Source of the DNA: Rhizobacter sp.
Lineage (GTDB): Bacteria; Pseudomonadota; Gammaproteobacteria; Burkholderiales; Burkholderiaceae
Assembly (NCBI GenBank): GCA_014379885.1
Contig: JACMKW010000189.1
Span: 1-12,310, forward strand
Direction of reading: 5' to 3'
Length of the DNA stretch: 12,310 nucleotides
Part shown: positions 1 to 8,110 of the stretch, in pieces
How positions within the stretch are numbered: position 1 is the stretch's first letter
How the letters are laid out: every line of letters begins with the position of its first letter
Notes under the pieces: model-generated
Told to the model about the DNA's origin: nothing
Databases searched by the model: none
Seen by the model: the letters and a program-made list of their open reading frames with translations, nothing else
Made by a program: the position numbers and the translations under genes

Positions 1-1441
1 CCAAGACGCGGCCGGCATCGTCACGATGCAGGGTACCAAGTGCTTCATGCACAAGGCACGCGGCATGGTGCGCGATGTGTTCCGCACCCGCAACATGCGA
101 GCGCTGCCCGGCCCGGTGGGCTTGGGCCAGGTGCGCTACCCGACGGCAGGCAACGCCTACAGCGAAGAAGAGGCTCAGCCCTTCTACGTGAACGCACCCT
201 TTGGCATCGTGCTCGTGCACAACGGCAACCTGACGAATGCACCCACGCTCAAGCAAGAGCTGTTTGCCATCGACCGCCGCCACATCAACACCACCAGCGA
301 CACCGAGGTGCTGATCAACATCCTCGCCCACGAGCTGGAGGTGGCAGCGCGTGACCTGCCGCTGTCGCCCGAAGAAGTGTTCAAGGCCGTGCGTGCCGTG
401 CACAAGCGACTCAAGGGCTCGTATGCAGTGGTGGCATTGATCGCGGGCTACGGCCTGCTCGCATTCCGCGATCCGTATGGCATTCGCCCGCTGTGCTTTG
501 GCGAAGGTGTGACGCCTGACGGCCGTGAGGTGATGGTGGCCAGCGAATCAGTGGCCATCGAAGGCACGGGCCACACCGTGATCCGCGATGTGGCCCCGGG
601 CGAGGCGGTGTTCATCGATCTTGAAGGCCAGATCCACACCCAGCAGTGCGCCGAGAACCCGAGCTTGAACCCCTGCATGTTCGAGTTCGTCTACCTCGCA
701 CGGCCCGACTCGGTGATGGACGGTATCTCGGTCTACCAGGCGCGGCTCAACCTGGGGGAGACGCTGGCTCAGCGCCTGATCTCGACCATTCGCCCCAACG
801 AGATCGACGTGGTGATCCCCATCCCCGAATCGAGCCGCCCGTCGGCCATGCAGCTCGCGCAAAAAATCGGCAAACCGTACCGCGAAGGCTTCGTGAAGAA
901 CCGCTACGTGGGCCGCACCTTCATCATGCCGGGGCAGGGCGTGCGCAAGAAATCGGTGCGCCAGAAGCTCAACGCCATCGGCGTGGAGTTCAAGGGGCGC
1001 AACGTGCTGCTGGTTGATGATTCGATCGTGCGTGGCACCACCTCGAAAGAGATCGTGCAGATGGCGCGCGACGCCGGTGCGCGCAAGGTCTACATGGCCT
1101 CGGCTGCGCCACCGGTGCGCTTTCCCAATGTGTATGGCATCGACATGCCGACCAACGAAGAGCTGATCGCGCACAACCGCAGCATTGAAGAGATCCGTGA
1201 GTTCATCGGTGCAGACGCCTTGATTTATCAAGATGTCGATGCGATGAAGAAAGTGGTGCTGGCGCTCAACCCCAAGCTTGCGGGCTTTGAGGCTTCGTGC
1301 TTCGACGGCCACTATGTGACGGGTGATGTGTCGATTGCCGACTTCGACGCCATCGCCACCCAACGCAAGAGCCAGGGCGACGAAGAAGAACAAAACGACC
1401 GCTCGCGGCTCGCGCTGCAAAGCGCCACCGAGCAGTCGTGA
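1..1441 (+). CDS. purF: Amidophosphoribosyltransferase (glutamine PRPP amidotransferase), 5' end outside window
   Basis: PurF makes 5-phosphoribosylamine from PRPP and glutamine, the first committed step of de novo purine synthesis in the cytoplasm. The reading frame is open from base 2, where it reads QDAAGIVTMQG, so the ATG at 26 is internal. About 25 N-terminal residues, including the expected catalytic Cys1 after the initiator Met, lie upstream. The visible 479 residues fit the usual length of about 505. Class II glutamine amidotransferase signs are RYPTAG (about 133-150) and HNGN (218-229). The phosphoribosyltransferase PRPP loop VLLVDDSIVRGTT lies at 1004-1042. The C-terminus ends in a variable acidic tail (DEEEQ). 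The stop overlaps the metZ start by 4 bases, suggesting translational coupling. A purF-metZ order is also known from Pseudomonas, often behind cvpA. The identification is secure; only the missing start is uncertain. Confidence 0.97.
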   Translation, partial: QDAAGIVTMQGTKCFMHKARGMVRDVFRTRNMRALPGPVGLGQVRYPTAGNAYSEEEAQPFYVNAPFGIVLVHNGNLTNAPTLKQELFAIDRRHINTTSDTEVLINILAHELEVAARDLPLSPEEVFKAVRAVHKRLKGSYAVVALIAGYGLLAFRDPYGIRPLCFGEGVTPDGREVMVASESVAIEGTGHTVIRDVAPGEAVFIDLEGQIHTQQCAENPSLNPCMFEFVYLARPDSVMDGISVYQARLNLGETLAQRLISTIRPNEIDVVIPIPESSRPSAMQLAQKIGKPYREGFVKNRYVGRTFIMPGQGVRKKSVRQKLNAIGVEFKGRNVLLVDDSIVRGTTSKEIVQMARDAGARKVYMASAAPPVRFPNVYGIDMPTNEELIAHNRSIEEIREFIGADALIYQDVDAMKKVVLALNPKLAGFEASCFDGHYVTGDVSIADFDAIATQRKSQGDEEEQNDRSRLALQSATEQS

Positions 1442-2652
1442 GCGTGGGCAAGAAGATCCCGCGTGTCGACCTGCCAGCCGGGTTACGGCGCGACACGCTG
1501 GCGGTGCGCGAGGGCCTGCCGCCCAGCGCTTGGGGTGAAAACTCAGAAGCCCTGTTCCTGACCAGCAGCTTCGTGCAGCCCGACGCCGCCACGGCTGCGG
1601 CGCGTTTTGCCAACGAAGAAGAAGCCTTCATCTATTCGCGCTTCAGCAACCCGACGGTGACCATGTTCGAGCGCCGCCTGGCAGCGCTGGAAGGCACCGA
1701 AGCCTGCATCGGTACGTCGAGCGGCATGAGCGCCATCTTGCTGCTCGGCATGGGCTTGCTCAAGGCGGGCGACCACGTGGTGTGTTCGCAAAGCGTGTTC
1801 GGCTCGACCATCATGTTGTTCAGCCGCGAGTTCGGCAAGTTCGGCGTGGAGACGACCTTTGTTTCACAGACCGACGTAGATGCTTGGCACCAGGCGGTTC
1901 GGCCCAATACCAAGCTGCTGTTTGCCGAGTCACCCACCAACCCGTTGACCGAGGTCTGCGACATACGCGCGCTCTCGGCCGTGGCGCAAGAAGCGGGTGC
2001 GCTGCTCGCTGTTGACAACTGCTTCTGCTCGCCCGCATTGCAGCGCCCCGTGGAGTTCGGTGCTGATTTGGTCATCCATTCCGGCACCAAGTATCTGGAT
2101 GGGCAGGGCCGCGTGATCGCCGGCGCCATCTGCGGCCGCGAACAACTCATCAACGAGAAGTTCGTGCCGGTGATGCGCAGCGCAGGCATGTCGCTGTCGC
2201 CTTTCAATGCCTGGGTGGTGCTCAAGGGTCTGGAGACGCTTGACATCCGCATGCGTGCCCAGTCGGAGCGCGCTATGCAACTCGCCACCTGGCTTGAGCA
2301 GCAGCCTCATATCGAGCGTGTGTTCTACCCCGGCCTGCGCTCCCATCCCCAACACGAACTCGCGATGGCCCAGCAATCGGGCCTGGGTGCGGCGGTGGTG
2401 TCGTTCATCGTGAAGGGCGAGCGCACCGGCGCATTCCACGTGATCGACAGCACCCAGGTGTGCTCCATCACTGCCAATCTCGGCGACACCAAGACCACCA
2501 TCACCCACCCAGCGAGCACCTCGCATGGCCGGCTCACTGAAGTGCAGCGCCAGGCAGCCGGCATCACGCAAGGCATGATCCGCGTCGCAGTGGGCCTCGA
2601 CGATGTCGAAGACCTGAAGGCCGATTTGCTGCGCGGCCTGTCAACGCTCTGA
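1438..2652 (+). CDS. metZ: O-succinylhomoserine sulfhydrylase (PLP-dependent)
   Basis: This is a 404-residue member of the Cys/Met-metabolism PLP enzyme family, which forms homocysteine from an activated homoserine and sulfide in methionine synthesis. The PLP-binding lysine is Lys218 in [11 protein letters not shown] (codon 2089-2091). Other family signs are the YSRFSNPT segment near residue 62, the SSGMSA turn (residues about 93-98), which contacts PLP phosphate in this family, and the VDNCF strand containing the PLP-interacting Asp. The [17 protein letters not shown] segment near the C-terminus is typical of the family. The GTG start at 1438 overlaps the purF stop as GTGA. The residues from [22 protein letters not shown] onward look typical, and about 20 residues precede them, so this start is plausible. 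The assignment as MetZ rather than MetB, MetC or MetY rests on overall resemblance and on the purF linkage. Substrate choice (succinyl or acetyl ester) cannot be read from motifs. Confidence 0.92.
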   Translation: MSVGKKIPRVDLPAGLRRDTLAVREGLPPSAWGENSEALFLTSSFVQPDAATAAARFANEEEAFIYSRFSNPTVTMFERRLAALEGTEACIGTSSGMSAILLLGMGLLKAGDHVVCSQSVFGSTIMLFSREFGKFGVETTFVSQTDVDAWHQAVRPNTKLLFAESPTNPLTEVCDIRALSAVAQEAGALLAVDNCFCSPALQRPVEFGADLVIHSGTKYLDGQGRVIAGAICGREQLINEKFVPVMRSAGMSLSPFNAWVVLKGLETLDIRMRAQSERAMQLATWLEQQPHIERVFYPGLRSHPQHELAMAQQSGLGAAVVSFIVKGERTGAFHVIDSTQVCSITANLGDTKTTITHPASTSHGRLTEVQRQAAGITQGMIRVAVGLDDVEDLKADLLRGLSTL

Positions 2653-2671
2653 AGAACTTCACCCGAAACGC

Positions 2672-4069
2672 ATGACGAAAAAGATCCGTACCCGCATCGC
2701 CCCGTCGCCCACCGGTTTCCTGCACCTGGGGACGGCCCGCACCGCGCTGTTCTCGTGGGCATTTGCACGCCACTTCGGTGGCGACTTCATTCTCCGCATC
2801 GAAGACACCGATGTGGCCCGTTCCACGCAGGAGGCGGTTGACCAGATCATTGCCGCAATGAACTGGCTGGAGTTGGGATACGACGAAGGCCCGTTCTACC
2901 AAATGCAGCGGCTGGATCGCTACCGCGAAGTCATTGCCAAGATGATTGCCGAAAGCTCGGCGTATCTCTGTTACTGCACGCCGGCCGAACTCGACGCCAT
3001 GCGCGAGGCGCAGCGCGCGCGTGGAGAAAAGCCGCGCTACGACGGGCGTTGGCGCCCCGAGCCCGGCAAGACCTTGCCACCGGCGCCGGCGGGCTTGCCC
3101 GCAGTCACGCGTTTTCGCAACCCTGTCGGCGGCGACGTGACATGGAACGACCTCGTCAAAGGCCCCATCACCATCAGCAACCGCGAGCTTGATGACCTGA
3201 TCATCGCGCGACCCGACGGAACCCCAACCTACAACTTCTGCGTGGTCGTTGATGACCTCGACATGCAGATCACGCACGTCATTCGTGGCGACGACCACGT
3301 CAACAACACGCCGCGCCAGATCAACATCCTGCGTGCGCTGGGCGCGGCCCTGCCGGAGTACGGCCACGTGCCGATGATCCTCGGGCCCGATGGCGACAAG
3401 CTCTCCAAGCGCCACGGTGCGGTGAGCGTGATGGACTATGAATTGGCCGGCTACCTGCCCGACGCGATGGTCAACTACCTGTCGCGCCTCGGGTGGAGCC
3501 ACGGTGACGATGAGTTGTTCTCACGCGAGCAGCTGATCGCCTGGTTCGATGGCCACCATTTGGCCAAGAGCCCGGCGCAGTGGGATGCCACCAAACTCAA
3601 CTGGGTCAATGCGCAGTACATCAAGGCCATGCCTGATGCCGACTTGGCTGCTCACGTCGCCCTGCATCTGGCGCGCCGCCGCATCACCGCCGCAGCAGAC
3701 GAACGGCTCGCCCGCATGTGCGCGCTGTTCAAGGACCGCTGCGCCACGCTGGTCGAGCTGGCCGATTGGCTGGGCATGTACTTCGTCGCACAGGTTTCGC
3801 CCAGCGCTGAAGACCTGGCCGCTCACGTCACCGACGCCGTCAAGCCGGCGCTGCAAACACTGCGCGACAAGCTCGCCGCAGCCGATTGGAACAAGTCCGC
3901 ATTGAGCGCAGCGGTCAAGGAAACGCTGGCCGCGCACGGTTTGAAGATGCCACAGCTGGCCCATGCCTTGCGCGTTCTGGTGTGTGGTCGTGCACAGACC
4001 CCTTCGATCGACGCGGTACTCGAGCTTTTCTCCAGAGAGACAGTGTTGCTGCGTTTGCAGAGCGTCTGA
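2672..4069 (+). CDS. gltX: Glutamyl-tRNA synthetase (class I)
   Basis: GluRS charges tRNA-Glu with glutamate in the cytoplasm, supplying translation and, through Glu-tRNA, tetrapyrrole synthesis. The protein has 465 residues, a normal bacterial length. The class I HIGH motif appears as HLGT (residues 18-21) in [15 protein letters not shown], and the KMSKS motif as KLSKR (243-247). The catalytic and tRNA-acceptor regions are typical ([17 protein letters not shown]). A Cys-x-Cys pair is at residues 100 and 102. The second half of the zinc site found in the E. coli enzyme (Cys-x-His in RYDGRCRH) reads RYDGRWRP here, so two ligands are absent. The C-terminal anticodon-binding helical domain is complete. 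The ATG at 2672 lies 19 bases after metZ with only a weak ribosome-binding site, and the genes may be cotranscribed. The end of the gene carries the promoter of the tRNA cluster. It is GluRS rather than GlnRS by domain length and motif context. Confidence 0.96.
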   Translation: MTKKIRTRIAPSPTGFLHLGTARTALFSWAFARHFGGDFILRIEDTDVARSTQEAVDQIIAAMNWLELGYDEGPFYQMQRLDRYREVIAKMIAESSAYLCYCTPAELDAMREAQRARGEKPRYDGRWRPEPGKTLPPAPAGLPAVTRFRNPVGGDVTWNDLVKGPITISNRELDDLIIARPDGTPTYNFCVVVDDLDMQITHVIRGDDHVNNTPRQINILRALGAALPEYGHVPMILGPDGDKLSKRHGAVSVMDYELAGYLPDAMVNYLSRLGWSHGDDELFSREQLIAWFDGHHLAKSPAQWDATKLNWVNAQYIKAMPDADLAAHVALHLARRRITAAADERLARMCALFKDRCATLVELADWLGMYFVAQVSPSAEDLAAHVTDAVKPALQTLRDKLAAADWNKSALSAAVKETLAAHGLKMPQLAHALRVLVCGRAQTPSIDAVLELFSRETVLLRLQSV

Positions 4070-4084
4070 AAATCTGTCTATAAT
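4055..4084 (+). promoter_or_regulatory. Probable sigma70 promoter of the tRNA cluster
   Basis: A perfect -10 box TATAAT lies at 4079-4084. A partial -35 box TTGCAG (4055-4060) lies 18 bases upstream, inside the last codons of gltX. The -10 box ends 22 bases before the mature 5' end of tRNA-Ala, which leaves room for a short leader trimmed by RNase P. The perfect -10 in GC-rich DNA just before a tRNA operon is the main support. The start site itself is inferred. Confidence 0.7.
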
Positions 4085-4106
4085 CGCAGTCTCGCTTGAA
4101 CAGCGC

Positions 4107-4182
<76 letters not shown>

Positions 4183-4232
4183 AGAACCTCAACAGTTTGC
4201 GGCGGCGCGCAGTTCAAGTATTGAAGGATTGA

Positions 4233-4308
4233 GTCCCCTTCGTCTAGAGGCCTAGGACACCACCCTTTCACGGTGGCTACAGGGGTTCGAATCCCCTAGG
4301 GGACGCCA
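4233..4308 (+). tRNA. tRNA-Glu (anticodon UUC)
   Basis: A 76-base cloverleaf. The acceptor GTCCCCT pairs with AGGGGAC. The anticodon stem CCACC/GGTGG holds the loop CTTTCAC with anticodon TTC. The T arm is AGGGG-TTCGAAT-CCCCT. The discriminator is G and CCA is encoded. It is the substrate of the GluRS encoded just upstream and lies 50 bases after tRNA-Ala. Confidence 0.97.
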
Positions 4309-4313
4309 AGTTC

Positions 4314-4365
4314 GGTGGCGCTTGCGCAGTGAAGAGGCTTCGGCCTCCGAGCAGTGGAAGCCACC
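4314..4365 (+). other. Structured spacer with a UUCG hairpin between tRNA-Glu and tRNA-Asp
   Basis: The 59-base spacer contains a perfect hairpin GAGGC-TTCG-GCCTC (4334-4347), closed as the extra-stable C(UUCG)G tetraloop. An outer pairing GGTGGC (4314-4319) with GCCACC (4360-4365) would enclose almost the whole spacer. No T-run follows, so it is not an intrinsic terminator. A role as an RNA-processing or folding element that keeps the two tRNAs apart in the precursor is an inference. Confidence 0.45.
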
Positions 4366-4367
4366 AT

Positions 4368-4444
4368 GGAGTGGTAGTTCAGTTGGTTAGAATACCGGCC
4401 TGTCACGCCGGGGGTCGCGGGTTCGAGCCCCGTCCACTCCGCCA
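4368..4444 (+). tRNA. tRNA-Asp (anticodon GUC)
   Basis: A 77-base cloverleaf. The acceptor GGAGTGG pairs with CCACTCC. The anticodon stem CCGGC/GCCGG holds the loop CTGTCAC with anticodon GTC. The T arm is GCGGG-TTCGAGC-CCCGT (one G-T pair). The discriminator is G and CCA is encoded. It is the last gene of the cluster and is followed at once by a terminator. Confidence 0.97.
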
Positions 4445-4455
4445 AACGAAAAGAG

Positions 4456-4491
4456 AAGCCGTTGTGAGTCATTGACCTGCAACGGCTTTTT
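4456..4491 (+). terminator. Rho-independent terminator of the tRNA cluster
   Basis: A perfect 9-bp stem AAGCCGTTG (4456-4464) / CAACGGCTT (4480-4488) has a 15-base loop and ends in five Ts (4487-4491). It starts 12 bases after the tRNA-Asp CCA end, so it most likely ends the tRNA transcript. Confidence 0.85.
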
Positions 4492-4524
4492 CCATTTCTG
4501 ACCTTGCAATCGGTGAAGCACCGA

Positions 4525-5796
4525 ATGAGCACTCCCAGGCTGAACGACTTTGCTCGCCGGTTGGGGCCGGGCTTGATCACGGGCGCTGCTGACGATGACC
4601 CGAGCGGCATCGCCACCTACTCGCAGGCTGGCTCGCAGTTTCGTTTTGGCCTCGTCTGGACGCTGCTGCTCACCACGCCCCTGATGATCGGCATCCAGAT
4701 GCTGTCGGCACGCATCGGCTGGGTGACTGGCGAAGGCCTGGGCGCCAATATCGCGAAGGTCTGCCCGAGGTGGCTCACGCTGCTGCTCGTGGGCCTGCTG
4801 GTGGTGGCCAACACCATCAACATCGCCGCCGACATTGGCGCCATGGGCGAGGCCGTGCGGCTGCTGGCCGGTGGGCATGTGGTGCCTTATGTCATCGGCT
4901 TGGGCGTGGTGTCGATTGCCGGGCAGGTGTACTTCTCGTACGAGCGCACGGTTCGCATCCTGAAGTGGCTGACGCTTGCGCTGTTTTCGTATGTGGCGGT
5001 TATCTTGTCGGTCTCGGTGCCGTGGCGGCAGGTGATCGCCGAGGGCGCGGCGCCGTGGGCGTACTTCCCACCGGGTGTCACGCGCGCTGAATACGCGTCG
5101 ATGGTGGTGGCCGTGCTCGGCACGACCATCAGCCCCTACCTCTTCTTCTGGCAAGCCGCGCAGGAAGTGGAAGACAACCATCGCCGCCCCGAGGCAGCCA
5201 GTTTGCGCTCTCACCCCGAATACGCCGCGGAACACCTGGGCCGCATCAAGCAAGACACCTACGTGGGGATGATTCTTTCCAACGCGGTGGCGCTGTGCAT
5301 CGTGGTTGCGACGGCGGTCACGCTCAACCTGAAGGGCATCACCAACATCCAGACCTCGTCACAGGCGGCCGAAGCCTTGCGGCCGGTGGCGGGCGAGTTC
5401 GCCTTTGCGGTGTTTGCGCTGGGCATCATCGGCACCGGTTTGCTCGCGGTGCCCATCCTGGCGGGTTCGGCGGCGTATGCGGTGAGCGAGGTGTTCGGCT
5501 GGAAGGCCGGCCTGTCGCGTGGCTTTCGCGAGGCGCGTGGCTTCTACACCATCATCATCGTGGCCACCGTGATCGGCACGCTGGTGAGCGTGTTCGAGGT
5601 CGACCCTATCAAGGCGCTGGTGTGGAGCGCGGTGGTGAACGGCGTGATCTCGGTGCCGATCATGGTGGTGATGATGTGGATCGGGCAGTCACCGCGCATC
5701 ATGGGTGCGCTCACCATGAGCCGGCGTCACCGTGTTTTTGGCTGGGCCGCCACCGGCCTGATGGGTCTGGCCGTGGCCGTCATGCTGCTGACCTGA
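4525..5796 (+). CDS. Divergent Nramp-family divalent metal transporter
   Basis: A 423-residue polytopic inner-membrane protein with about 11 hydrophobic helices. The opening RRLGPGLITGAADDDPSG and the TM1 break DDDPSGI (residues 23-29) place it in the Nramp (SLC11) fold, whose members move Mn2+, Fe2+ or related cations with protons. The canonical DPGN of TM1 reads DPSG here. The canonical TM6 Met-Pro-His region is replaced by ISPYLFFWQAAQE (from residue 202). It therefore belongs to an Nramp-related subgroup whose substrate I cannot state; Mg2+ and Al3+ transport have been reported for other divergent Nramp clades. The ATG at 4525 is preferred over an in-frame TTG at 4504 because a GGTGAAG ribosome-binding site sits 6 bases before the ATG. 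The gene stands alone after the tRNA terminator and runs convergently into the ParA gene, 16 bases away. Confidence 0.85.
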   Translation: MSTPRLNDFARRLGPGLITGAADDDPSGIATYSQAGSQFRFGLVWTLLLTTPLMIGIQMLSARIGWVTGEGLGANIAKVCPRWLTLLLVGLLVVANTINIAADIGAMGEAVRLLAGGHVVPYVIGLGVVSIAGQVYFSYERTVRILKWLTLALFSYVAVILSVSVPWRQVIAEGAAPWAYFPPGVTRAEYASMVVAVLGTTISPYLFFWQAAQEVEDNHRRPEAASLRSHPEYAAEHLGRIKQDTYVGMILSNAVALCIVVATAVTLNLKGITNIQTSSQAAEALRPVAGEFAFAVFALGIIGTGLLAVPILAGSAAYAVSEVFGWKAGLSRGFREARGFYTIIIVATVIGTLVSVFEVDPIKALVWSAVVNGVISVPIMVVMMWIGQSPRIMGALTMSRRHRVFGWAATGLMGLAVAVMLLT

Positions 5797-5812
5797 GCGG
5801 GGGGGGGCTGTT

Positions 5813-6697
5813 TCAGCGCTGCAAGAAGCGCGACACGCCCCACGATTCAAGCAAGCTGCCCAAGCGGTTGACCACGTTGGGCCGCTGGGGTGCTGCGGCG
5901 GGCACAGGTGGTGCGGCCGGGCGTTTGGGGCTTGCGTCGGCTTTGCCGTACACCAGCAAGGAGGACTGAGCCGGCTTGAGGCTGTCGAAGCGAGAGCCAT
6001 TCGCGGCAGGTGCGAGTGAAGCCGCGGGTTTGACGGGTTCAGCCGCCGGTGCGGGCCGCAGCACCGGCGCGAGCCAATTGAGGATGGGTTTCCACTGCGC
6101 CAGATCGGCCTCCACCTTCGCGGCGGGCATGTCGAACAAGGTGAGGCCGCGCTCGATGCAGCGCACGTAGCCCTGGGTTTCGCGCAGCACGCCAATGAAG
6201 GGCAGCTTCAGTTTATCGGCCCATTCCTTGAGCACTTCATCGGCCTTGGTGCGGGCGTCCAGGCGCATGCCCACAGCAGCCACCTGGCAGCGGCCGCTGC
6301 TCACGCGGGGCAGCGTCATCAGTTCGGCGTAGCAGTCAGCGGCGGATTCGCGGTCGAACACCGAGTTGCACACCGGCATCAGAATCACGTCGGCAAACAT
6401 CACCACACGTGCCAGGTCGAAGCCACGCAGGCCGCCCGGTGTGTCGAGCACCACATGGGAGATGCCGGGCGGTGCGCGCAGCACGCTCTTGGGGTCGACC
6501 GTCCAGCCAACGATGGGTGAGAGTGTGGACACCGTCTGTGCGGCGCGAAGACGCAGCCAAGCCTGGGTGGACTGCTGCTTGTCGACATCACCCAGCATCA
6601 CCGGGATGCCGCTGTGGGCGCAGTAAGCGGCGAGGTGGGTGGCCAGCGTGCTCTTGCCGCTTCCACCTTTACGATTGATCACTGCTACAACGGGCAT
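5813..6697 (-). CDS. Orphan ParA/MinD-type ATPase with Pro/Ala-rich C-terminal extension
   Basis: A 294-residue soluble P-loop ATPase of the ParA/MinD superfamily, whose ATP-switched dimers position DNA, protein clusters or division proteins. The deviant Walker A KGGSGKST is at residues 10-17, with signature Lys10 and Lys15. The Walker A' strand is LGDVDKQQS with Asp37 and Asp39. Walker B is VVLDTPGG with Asp85. The late ATPase region ETQGYVRCIERGLTLFD resembles small ParA/ParF and MipZ proteins more than large plasmid ParA, and no N-terminal DNA-binding domain is present. Residues about 214-273 are a Pro/Ala-rich, probably disordered linker. The last 21 residues (NVVNRLGSLLESWGVSRFLQ) could form an amphipathic helix. 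No parB, parS cluster or minC/minE lies in the window, so the cargo is unknown. The ATG is chosen because the P-loop begins 10 residues in, as usual. The ATPase call is firm; the role is open. Confidence 0.85.
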   Translation of the reverse strand: MPVVAVINRKGGSGKSTLATHLAAYCAHSGIPVMLGDVDKQQSTQAWLRLRAAQTVSTLSPIVGWTVDPKSVLRAPPGISHVVLDTPGGLRGFDLARVVMFADVILMPVCNSVFDRESAADCYAELMTLPRVSSGRCQVAAVGMRLDARTKADEVLKEWADKLKLPFIGVLRETQGYVRCIERGLTLFDMPAAKVEADLAQWKPILNWLAPVLRPAPAAEPVKPAASLAPAANGSRFDSLKPAQSSLLVYGKADASPKRPAAPPVPAAAPQRPNVVNRLGSLLESWGVSRFLQR

Positions 6698-6847
6698 GAC
6701 AGCGTGTGTCCGAAAGGAACGCCACTGGCAAAGGCCCGAGGCCGCTCATTACATCACCAAACCGGGGCTCGTCCCATAGGCTGCTGCCCGTGTAGCCGCC
6801 AACTCTTACCGCGTTCAAGCTCCAAGTTGTTGCCACGTCTCACTCAC

Positions 6848-8089
6848 ATGCCCGAACACGCCGCCGACTCCCGTTACGCCTGGACGCGTTTGATGGTCAC
6901 GCTGGCGCTCATGACCATTGGCAGCGGGGGCATGTACGTGGTGGCGGTGGTGCTGCCCTCGGTGCAGGCCGAGTTCGGTGTGGCGCGTGCCGATGCGTCG
7001 CTGCCTTACACGGCGATGATGATCGGCTTCGGCGTGGGCGGCATCTTGATGGGGCGCTTGGCCGATCGTTTCGGTGTGATGGTGCCGGTGCTCATTGGAG
7101 CGGCCGGCCTGGGCACGGGCTTCGTGGCCGCGGGTTCGGCCAGCAACATCTGGCTCTTCAGTGCGGCGCATGGTGTGCTGCTGGGTTTGTTGGGCAGTTC
7201 GGCCACGTTCGCGCCGCTGGTCGCCGACACCTCGTTGTGGTTTGTGCGGCGGCGCGGCATCGCGGTGGCCATCTGTGCCAGCGGCAACTACCTGGCGGGG
7301 GCGATCTGGCCGCCCGTCGTTCAGCACTTCATCGAAAGCGTGGGCTGGCGCCATACCTACTTCGGGCTCGGCGCTTTTTGCGCAGTCACCATTCCCTTGC
7401 TGGCGCTGCTGATGCGGCCCAGACCCCCCCGCGCAGTGGCAGGTGTGCTGGCAGCGGGAGCGCCTGTCATTGCAGCGCGGCCGTTTGGCATGTCGATGGG
7501 CCATGCCCAGGTGTTGTTGTGCGTGGCGGGTGTGGCCTGTTGTGTGGCGATGTCGATGCCGCAAGTGCACATCGTGGCCTATTGCGGCGACCTGGGCTAC
7601 GGCGCGGCGCGCGGCGCCGAGATGCTGTCGCTGATGCTGGCCTGCGGCATCGTGAGCCGCTTGGTCTCGGGTTTTATTTGCGACCGCATTGGTGGCTTGC
7701 GCACGCTGCTGCTCGGTTCGGTGTTGCAGGGGCTGGCGCTGCTGCTCTTCCTGCCGTTCGATGGGCTCGTTTCGCTCTATGTGATCTCGGCGCTGTTCGG
7801 CCTGTTCCAGGGCGGCATCGTGCCCTCGTACGCCATCATCGTGCGCGAGCACTTCCCGCCTGCCGAGGCCGGTGCGCGTGTCGGCACGGTGCTGATGTTC
7901 ACGCTGCTGGGCATGGCACTGGGCGGCTGGATGTCGGGCAAGGTGTTCGACCTGACCGGCACGTACCACGCGGCATTCATCAATGGCCTGGCATGGAACG
8001 CCTTGAACCTGAGCATTGCCTTTTATCTATGGCGCCGCGTGCGTCGCCATGCGACGGCAGGTATCAAGATGGCCGAGCCTGCCTTATAA
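6848..8089 (+). CDS. MFS transporter, monocarboxylate / oxalate-formate antiporter-like
   Basis: A 413-residue inner-membrane protein with about 12 hydrophobic helices in two halves. The major facilitator loop 2-3 motif is GRLADRFG (residues 69-76), and a degenerate repeat, SGFICDRIGGLR, lies in the second half. The layout (SLPYTAMMIGFGVGGILMG, then WFVRRRGIAVAICASGNYLAG) resembles MCT/OFA-type MFS proteins that move small organic acids. The substrate is not predictable. The ATG at 6848 is chosen because its short tail leads straight into the first helix. The frame is open upstream to 6614, but that part runs antisense over the start of the ParA gene, is not hydrophobic and looks unlike MFS sequence. 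No strong ribosome-binding site is visible. The histidine kinase gene starts 21 bases after the stop, so the two are probably cotranscribed. Confidence 0.88.
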   Translation: MPEHAADSRYAWTRLMVTLALMTIGSGGMYVVAVVLPSVQAEFGVARADASLPYTAMMIGFGVGGILMGRLADRFGVMVPVLIGAAGLGTGFVAAGSASNIWLFSAAHGVLLGLLGSSATFAPLVADTSLWFVRRRGIAVAICASGNYLAGAIWPPVVQHFIESVGWRHTYFGLGAFCAVTIPLLALLMRPRPPRAVAGVLAAGAPVIAARPFGMSMGHAQVLLCVAGVACCVAMSMPQVHIVAYCGDLGYGAARGAEMLSLMLACGIVSRLVSGFICDRIGGLRTLLLGSVLQGLALLLFLPFDGLVSLYVISALFGLFQGGIVPSYAIIVREHFPPAEAGARVGTVLMFTLLGMALGGWMSGKVFDLTGTYHAAFINGLAWNALNLSIAFYLWRRVRRHATAGIKMAEPAL

Positions 8090-8110
8090 CGTTATCCCAG
8101 CCCACGCACC

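Noticed and set aside
548..1420. 290-codon antisense frame opposite purF
   Set aside because: It is a shadow of purF with no domain signs, and is fully explained by the conserved coding strand.
4213..4225. Small palindrome TTCAA-GTA-TTGAA in the tRNA-Ala/tRNA-Glu spacer
   Set aside because: Five AT-rich pairs around a 3-base loop are too weak to call a functional element.
4472..4500. Promoter for the Nramp gene with a TTGACC -35 box in the terminator loop
   Set aside because: No acceptable -10 box follows at 16-18 bases, so the match is probably chance.
4504..4524. TTG start 7 codons upstream for the Nramp gene
   Set aside because: The ATG at 4525 has a GGTGAAG site at good spacing, and the TTG has none.
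6614..6847. N-terminal extension of the MFS transporter frame
   Set aside because: It would lie antisense over the first codons of the ParA gene, reads as non-hydrophobic low-similarity sequence, and the family-typical start is the ATG at 6848.
6698..6847. Promoters or operators between the divergent ParA and MFS genes
   Set aside because: Promoters must be near, but I found no -35/-10 pair of good match and spacing on either strand and no convincing operator palindrome.
6815..7969. Long antisense frame (384 codons) opposite the MFS gene
   Set aside because: It is a His/Arg/Gln-rich shadow caused by GC-rich codon bias in the real gene, with no recognisable domain.
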